Below, piece by piece: positions 59,401-64,000 of a DNA stretch of 64,000 bases. The stretch is from Limnohabitans sp. Rim8 (GTDB taxonomy: Bacteria; Pseudomonadota; Gammaproteobacteria; Burkholderiales; Burkholderiaceae_C). Numbering within the stretch: the first letter of the stretch is position 1; each line of letters begins with the position of its first letter. Below the pieces are notes generated by a model, which saw only the letters and a list, made by a program, of their open reading frames with translations, ran no database searches and was not told where the DNA came from. Made by a program: the position numbers and the translations under genes. The stretch spans positions 59,785 to 123,784 of the forward strand of contig CAMDKK010000002.1 of the NCBI GenBank assembly GCA_945901045.1, in the 5' to 3' direction.

Positions 59401-60680
59401 CAGCGCAACGGTATTGCAAATGTGCATTGGTAGTGGAAGTAATCGCTGGCGAGGCGTGCGTTGGGACCGCAGTCCCCCATTTGGGAGATGAAGTTATTTT
59501 TGCTGTCGAGCTTGAGGATGCCGCTGGTGTCGGCGGTGTTACCCCGAACGACCTCGGTCAGCAGCGTGCTGACACCCGAGATGGCATGGGTCTTGACGAT
59601 GGCACTGCCTGTGTAGTCGCCATTGACGCGCAAGAAATAGTAGTGGCCGTCGTTGTAAACGGCGTCGAGCGCCAAGCCATAGAACAACCCAGTGTTGCTG
59701 ACCTTGGGGACCGTGCTGCTGTAGTCGGCCACATATTGGAAAGCGCCGTTGGTGTACTGAAGGACTTTGGTGCCGTAGTCACTCGGCGACGCGCCCCCAG
59801 GCTGGGCGCCCACAGGATTGCCCGAGACGACGACTTGAATCTTGCCGTTGACGGGTATGGCGCGAATCCCGTAAATGGCTTTTTGGTACATATCGGCCGG
59901 AAAGCGGGTGGCGTCGAGCCGGAAGCTGCCATCACCTTTGCCCCATAAAACGATGGGCGTAAAGAACCGACCGGGGTCTACAGTGAGGATGTCAACATTG
60001 CCATCGCCGTCGATGTCGGCCAAGGCGACTTGGTGGGCGTAAATCGAAGGCACGCCCAAAGTCACTACTTTGTAGCTGCCATCGGGCTGGCTCATGACCG
60101 CGTATTGGATGGATTTGTCGTCAAACAGACCATTGATGGTGAAGTCTGGTCCGGTGCAACTGATCACGGCGTCAGGCTTGCCGTCCTTGTTGAGGTCGGC
60201 GATTTCGATGAATCCAGGGCTCACACAGATGTAGCGCTCGGCCGTGGTTTTGATCAGTTGGGGGGTTACATCGGTCCAAGTGCCTGCGGCGTTCTTGCGC
60301 AGAAAATACAGCTTTGACGGTGCATCGGGCCAGTGGCCGGGGTTGCTGCCAGGAAAGACATTTTTATAAAAAGTGGTTGCGGTAATGGCACTGAATGCAC
60401 CTTCTTGCATGAAGTCGGCAAAGGCCAAAGCGCGTTCTCCGATATCTTGTTCACCCACTTCTTTGATAACGCCCGGAATATCCGACAGGTGCGGCAACTT
60501 GGGGTCATCCAACAGGATGTCGTTCTTGTTCTCGTAGGAGGTTGCCAGTACTTTGATGGGCACGACCTTTGTCGGCAAGGGGTCCGCCACTGCAGGGGCT
60601 TGTGGCGTGGGAGCACTGCCACCGCCGCAAGCGACCAGGACCGTGAAGCTTGTCAAGCTTATAAGTTGAATCAGTTTCAT
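59400..60680 (-). CDS. FG-GAP/VCBS-repeat lipoprotein with an apparently replaced C-terminus
   Basis: 426 residues from the ATG at 60680. Lipobox VLVACGGG (Cys at 18) and a Pro/Ala linker. FG-GAP/VCBS-like calcium loops: GFIEIADLNKDGKPDAVISCTGPD, HQVALADIDGDGNVDILTVDPG and VLWGKGDGSFRLD, indicating a beta-propeller at the cell surface. The last residues (MGDCGPNARLASDYFHYQCTFAIPLR) are encoded by repeat R1, which also occurs in unrelated spots, so the native C-terminus was probably cut off and replaced. Confidence 0.75.
   Translation of the reverse strand: MKLIQLISLTSFTVLVACGGGSAPTPQAPAVADPLPTKVVPIKVLATSYENKNDILLDDPKLPHLSDIPGVIKEVGEQDIGERALAFADFMQEGAFSAITATTFYKNVFPGSNPGHWPDAPSKLYFLRKNAAGTWTDVTPQLIKTTAERYICVSPGFIEIADLNKDGKPDAVISCTGPDFTINGLFDDKSIQYAVMSQPDGSYKVVTLGVPSIYAHQVALADIDGDGNVDILTVDPGRFFTPIVLWGKGDGSFRLDATRFPADMYQKAIYGIRAIPVNGKIQVVVSGNPVGAQPGGASPSDYGTKVLQYTNGAFQYVADYSSTVPKVSNTGLFYGLALDAVYNDGHYYFLRVNGDYTGSAIVKTHAISGVSTLLTEVVRGNTADTSGILKLDSKNNFISQMGDCGPNARLASDYFHYQCTFAIPLR
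59401..59480. repeat. Dispersed repeat R1, copy C
   Basis: CGCAACGGTATTGCAAATGTG, TGGTAGTGGAAGTAATCG and TTGGGACCGCAGTC recur in copy A at 52.4 kb. Read on the - strand, it supplies the last 26 or so codons of the FG-GAP lipoprotein (GDCGPNARLASDYFHYQCTF). Confidence 0.65.
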
Positions 60681-60693
60681 GTCAAAGCCCTTG

Positions 60694-61635
60694 CTATTGA
60701 GACTTGAAGCTTTCTTCCAAAAACTGTCGGGTCCTGGCGTAAGCGTCAACCGTTGCAGTCTCGCTGTAAGTGTAAGTAACCGTGCCAAGTCTTCCTGGCT
60801 TGGTAAACCCGTTCAAGCTTTTGCAATCCCAGCAGTGCGTCTCATTTGGATACGTGTGAATTTGCAGGGGTTTGCCAGAAGTTTTGAGTGGCGCAGCCAA
60901 GGCCTCGCAGTCTGAGGCTGGGGTTTCAAGGTCAGCCCCTCCCAGTAAAAACAAATGTGGTTTTTCAATGTCTTTTTGCACGACATCCATTTGCAAGCGA
61001 TGAGGGCCAAGGCTCATGATTCTGCAGGGTGGATAAAAAGACACGTACGCATCGAAACCACGCTTGTATTTAAACTCTTCGCGAAAGCTTTGGCTGTTGT
61101 TGAATAACGCAATGAGCGCACCTTGTGAGTAACCCACCAAAGCCACTTTGTCGGGCGCGACAAAGGTAAGTTTTCGAAGGTGTTCAGCGGCTTGATAGAA
61201 GTCTTTCACGGTACGCCCTAGCGTCACACCGTTTTGCGGTCCTTGACAAACTTGTTGAGCGCCCCGAGGGCCCATGAAGTCAATCAAAAATACAACGTAG
61301 CCAGCTTGATGAAATCGCTTGGCACCCTCCAGCATTGACCAGTTGGCCGATTGGGGGTTGGCTTTAGAAAAAACCAGGCCACCACATTGATGCCCCATCA
61401 ACAGGGCTGGAAATGGTCCAGCGCCTTCAGGTTTGAGTAACATCATTTTCGGGTAGTTGGCTTCCGAAATAGGTGTCGGCTCACTGGGAAACACCAAATC
61501 AGGCGCTGAGTTGGCGTCTCCAGCCAAGTTGCGTGGCGTAGGCTGAGCGTGTGCGGTGATGATGAAAAACTGCGCAACGATCAACAAGGCGACAGTCAGA
61601 ACTTTGATCATTGAATTTTTAATGAATGCGTTCAT
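60694..61635 (-). CDS. Exported alpha/beta hydrolase of the dienelactone hydrolase type
   Basis: 313 residues with a signal peptide (VLTVALLIVAQFFIITAHA). Alpha/beta hydrolase features: GPFPALLMGHQCGG, nucleophile elbow GYSQG, LFLLGGADLETPASDC (acid region) and NETHCWDC (catalytic His). Dienelactone-hydrolase-like esterase acting outside the cytoplasm; substrate unknown. It lies 13 bp before the lipoprotein gene and 4 bp behind a similar hydrolase gene, so the three may be one operon. Confidence 0.82.
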   Translation of the reverse strand: MNAFIKNSMIKVLTVALLIVAQFFIITAHAQPTPRNLAGDANSAPDLVFPSEPTPISEANYPKMMLLKPEGAGPFPALLMGHQCGGLVFSKANPQSANWSMLEGAKRFHQAGYVVFLIDFMGPRGAQQVCQGPQNGVTLGRTVKDFYQAAEHLRKLTFVAPDKVALVGYSQGALIALFNNSQSFREEFKYKRGFDAYVSFYPPCRIMSLGPHRLQMDVVQKDIEKPHLFLLGGADLETPASDCEALAAPLKTSGKPLQIHTYPNETHCWDCKSLNGFTKPGRLGTVTYTYSETATVDAYARTRQFLEESFKSQ

Positions 61636-61639
61636 GGTC

Positions 61640-62509
61640 TTACTTGCCTGCTAACTTGCTCAAAAAAAATCGGACAACATCGTCATTGTTTTTTGCAGAA
61701 ACTGCAGGATTGTTGACATTGTGGTTGGTGCACCCCTTGTTTTTGCAGGCACCTCTTACAAAGAAACTTGACGATTGCTGGTTCCAGCCGTGTGTTGCAT
61801 CTGGATAGACAAGCCATTCAAACGAAGATCGAAATTCAGGCGCAACAGCAGCTACGAATTCTGGGCAGGCATTGGGGTCTCTGTCATCGTAATCGTCCTT
61901 GCCTGCCGCAAAAATTTTGACTGGCGCGCCAGTCCACGTCTTTGCAAAATCAGCAGGATAGGGCAGCTTTCTGATCGGTGTTGTTTCACCTTTTGTCCAC
62001 TGTGTGAACATCCAACAGCTCCCCGGATAAATGGGCGCATGGGCTGCAAATTTCAAACCCGCACCGTAGGCTTGTGCAACCCATTGAGTCGCTGCAAAAA
62101 GAGAGGCAAAAGCGCCATAAGAGTAACCAGCAATGCCGACTTTGTTGCCGTCAACATCGTCTTTTTGATTTAAATATTTGAGTGCATTGAAATAAACCGC
62201 ATTGGTGTTTTCAAATCGAGGTGCTGACATTGGATTTGGAAACAGTTGAATTTGCAAAGTGACAAATCCGTTTTCATTCAAAGCTTTTGCAAGCGGCTGG
62301 GTAGTGCCGTCGCGGTCGCCCCCAGTTGAATGCATGATGACAACGGCGGGTGATTTGGGACCCAATGGCAGCTTGGGCTGAGTGTAGACAGCATCCACCA
62401 TGCGGGATGAGCCGTCTACCAAGGCCTCAAATCTAATCGACTCTTGCGCAAAGCATAAATGAGTGGCACATGATGCTAAGACTGCCAACAGAAAATTCGC
62501 CGTTTTCAT
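61640..62509 (-). CDS. Second exported dienelactone-hydrolase-like enzyme
   Basis: 289 residues with a signal peptide (LLAVLASCATHLCFA). SPAVVIMHSTGGDRDGT, nucleophile elbow GYSYG, VKIFAAGKDDYDDRD with the acid, and YPDATHGW with the catalytic His are all visible. A Cys-containing C-terminal extension (RGACKNKGCTNHNV) may hold a disulphide. A paralogue of the next gene by plan, but low in identity. Confidence 0.85.
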   Translation of the reverse strand: MKTANFLLAVLASCATHLCFAQESIRFEALVDGSSRMVDAVYTQPKLPLGPKSPAVVIMHSTGGDRDGTTQPLAKALNENGFVTLQIQLFPNPMSAPRFENTNAVYFNALKYLNQKDDVDGNKVGIAGYSYGAFASLFAATQWVAQAYGAGLKFAAHAPIYPGSCWMFTQWTKGETTPIRKLPYPADFAKTWTGAPVKIFAAGKDDYDDRDPNACPEFVAAVAPEFRSSFEWLVYPDATHGWNQQSSSFFVRGACKNKGCTNHNVNNPAVSAKNNDDVVRFFLSKLAGK

Positions 62510-62611
62510 GGCGTCACAGTCCTTGAGTGAACGAGTTTTCCAATTGCCAGCGACTCGCTCAAGAGATGTACATCTGTCGCAATGCCGATAGGGTGCTGCG
62601 ATAACTCGATG

Positions 62612-63079
62612 TCAATTTTCGAGCACGCGTTTCTTCTCGCGTTGAAATTCTTCCTCAGTCAAGACGCTCTTTTCCCGGAGATCCTGTAATTTCAGAAGCT
62701 CTGCGTGTGAATCTTGAGACCTTGCTTGTGTCACTCCACTGGATGATGTTTTCCCAGTCAAGTTCCGATACGCGCCAATGGAGGCGCCAATGGCAGCGCC
62801 AAGAACCGGACCGATAACGGGGACGGGTATGGCGATGGCGGCACCCACGGCCGCACCTGTTGCGGCATCCTTAGCGAGACCGGATCGAGCAGCTTCTTTG
62901 CCAAGTCTGGCGGCCTCGTTTCCAAGGGAGACCGCCTGCTTCTTGGCCCACTCGGCAGCGATGCGCGCGTCCTCTTCGTCCACTTTGCCATCGCCATTGA
63001 GATCGGTCAAAAGGACGGTAGTTTTTGTCAATGCATCTTTGGCTGCATTGCCGGCTTGCCTGAGTTTTTCGAGCATCAT
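62612..63079 (-). CDS. EF-hand, glycine-zipper and SHOCT domain protein
   Basis: 155 residues from the ATG at 63079 (the ATG one codon later is equal; GGA SD upstream). An EF-hand-like loop (LNGDGKVDEED, about 28-38) is followed by an Ala-rich helix, a glycine-zipper membrane segment (AAVGAAIAIPVPVIGPVLGAAIGASIGAY) and a C-terminal SHOCT motif (LLKLQDLREKSVLTEEEFQREKKRVLEN). Such proteins associate with the inner membrane; function unknown. Confidence 0.75.
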   Translation of the reverse strand: MMLEKLRQAGNAAKDALTKTTVLLTDLNGDGKVDEEDARIAAEWAKKQAVSLGNEAARLGKEAARSGLAKDAATGAAVGAAIAIPVPVIGPVLGAAIGASIGAYRNLTGKTSSSGVTQARSQDSHAELLKLQDLREKSVLTEEEFQREKKRVLEN

Positions 63080-63237
63080 TTTTCCTTTCGGTTTTGATAT
63101 GACGAATATCGTTACATCAATTATGCGCTCAGTCACCACGTTCATAACGCGGTGGGTCAAGCACCCAAGCCAACCTAAACCGCCAGTCGTCAGTCGTCAG
63201 TCGCCGATGCGATCATGAACAGACATTGATGCATGCA

Positions 63238-64000
63238 TCACCTTGACAAGCAAAAGTACGAAACCGTTAGCACAGAACAAACAGCCTTGCTGACTTCGTC
63301 ACCTGTTGGTAATCTGGCTTCAGGTGCAGAAAATTTGATCGCTTTGGATTCTTCTGCCACTCGCTGAACACTGTTACGCCATTCCGTTTTGGCAGAAGAC
63401 AACACCTGATCTACTGTAGGAACTCGCCTTCCACAGAGCTCTGGATTTTCTTCACCTTGCCCCATCATTCTGAGCAGTCCATTGAAGTCTTTCATGGTCT
63501 GGCAGGCATCGTAAATATCCAAAGATGTCACGGCCAGCGTGACAACCAGACCCAGATACGGAATGGATTCAACGGGCAATGCTGACAGATTTCTTGTTAC
63601 GCCCTTGGCTAGCCTCTGGTGCACATTTGCAACTGTTGCTTTGGCTTGCTTTCCATGGGCATCAAGCTGATGTACGAGCTGCCTGTTACGGACATTGACC
63701 TCTTCCAGTTGCTTTGCCTGAAGCTCGTTTGTCGCTGCCAGGCGTTTGTTCTTGAGATCAAACTCAGCAGTTTTATCCTTGATATCTTGGCCCAACCTGG
63801 CCTTCAGGCTTTCTTTGAGTACATGATCAGCAAAGGGCTGCCCACCAATCAACAAAACCCGCAGCAAAGCACTGTGCATGAAGTCATGGGCATTTGAACT
63901 GACCAGGCTGGCAACATTGGACGCCAGCAGCGCCACCATCGAGACGCTTACAAACAGGGTCTTGAGTGACCAAAGTCGGCTTGATAGTCCGGTCTGCTGT
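63238..64000 (-). CDS. Membrane/coiled-coil hypothetical protein, 5' end beyond window
   Basis: The frame stays open from its stop at 63238 to the window edge; an internal ATG at 63939 would give 233 aa, but the codons before it continue a hydrophobic stretch (LFVSVSMVALLASNVASLV), so the true start is probably outside. A long coiled coil follows (LKARLGQDIKDKTAEFDLKNKRLAATNELQAKQLEEVNVRNRQLVHQL), then a second hydrophobic segment (IPYLGLVVTLAVTSLDIY). No family recognised. Confidence 0.55.
   Translation of the reverse strand, partial: QQTGLSSRLWSLKTLFVSVSMVALLASNVASLVSSNAHDFMHSALLRVLLIGGQPFADHVLKESLKARLGQDIKDKTAEFDLKNKRLAATNELQAKQLEEVNVRNRQLVHQLDAHGKQAKATVANVHQRLAKGVTRNLSALPVESIPYLGLVVTLAVTSLDIYDACQTMKDFNGLLRMMGQGEENPELCGRRVPTVDQVLSSAKTEWRNSVQRVAEESKAIKFSAPEARLPTGDEVSKAVCSVLTVSYFCLSR

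Noticed and set aside
52300-59480. Chromosomal integron with toxin-antitoxin cassettes
   Set aside because: Toxin-antitoxin clusters with repeats suggest it, but I could not find attC sites with paired GTTRRRY/RYYYAAC ends or an integrase gene; the repeats R1 and R2 are not regularly spaced.

Overview
The window is a chromosomal segment of a motile Gram-negative bacterium, most likely a betaproteobacterium of the order Burkholderiales (Comamonadaceae-like). The basis is the gene content and order: split flgA/flgMN and flgBCDEFGHIJKL units, a FlgP/FlgT pair, a fliEFGHIJ operon behind a sigma-54 activator, and GC-rich coding sequence. The family-level placement is an inference from layout, not a phylogeny.

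Layout. (1) 1-846: 3'-truncated gene for a sigma-54 activator. (2) 1.0-4.8 kb, + strand: flgP, flgT, a FimV/LysM-like envelope protein, fliK and a short FlhB-like gene. (3) 4.8-6.5 kb, - strand: flgN, flgM and flgA. (4) 6.6-7.9 kb: a LysM plus transglycosylase-like protein, probably the wall hydrolase that the short FlgJ lacks. (5) 8.0-21.2 kb: flgBCDEFGHIJKL behind a sigma-54 promoter, with unusually large FlgE and FlgK. (6) 21.2-28.4 kb: fliD, flaG, flagellin 1, a decapeptide-repeat protein, a TPR protein, a second divergent flagellin and a small Cys-rich protein. (7) 28.4-37.6 kb: an orphan RelB/DinJ antitoxin, a sigma-54 activator with its own sigma-54 promoter, fliEFGHIJ and an unrecognised gene. 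(8) 37.6-42.4 kb: an adhesin-E-like protein, a lipoprotein, an alpha-carbonic anhydrase, a decayed HigBA module and an amidase. (9) 42.5-47.2 kb, - strand: a giant repeat protein of about 1426 aa and a 67-aa protein, each with its own FliA-type promoter. (10) 47.4-52.1 kb: a TPR/O-GlcNAc-transferase-like enzyme, then an AT-rich island with two family-2 glycosyltransferases (one dead) and an FkbM methyltransferase. (11) 52.3-59.4 kb: toxin-antitoxin genes and debris, a second TPR/OGT-like enzyme and a Fic protein. (12) 59.4-64.0 kb, - strand: an FG-GAP lipoprotein, two dienelactone-hydrolase-like esterases, a SHOCT protein and a 5'-truncated coiled-coil protein.

How it works together. Two promoter classes can be read from the DNA. 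Sigma-54 sites (TGGCAC-N5-TTGC) precede flgB, the activator gene at 29.2 kb and the TPR/flagellin-2 unit. Sigma-28 (FliA) sites of the form TCAAGTTN-N11-NNCGANNN precede flgP, flgM, fliD, flaG, flagellin 1, the decapeptide-repeat gene, the giant repeat gene and the 67-aa gene. This fits a hierarchy of sigma-54 activators, then basal body and hook, then FliA released from FlgM, then filament genes. The notable extension is that three non-canonical genes carry the late flagellar promoter.

The most interesting material is this FliA-linked set of repeat proteins without visible signal peptides, and the toxin-antitoxin region, where antitoxins are mostly intact while their toxins are truncated, frameshifted or missing.
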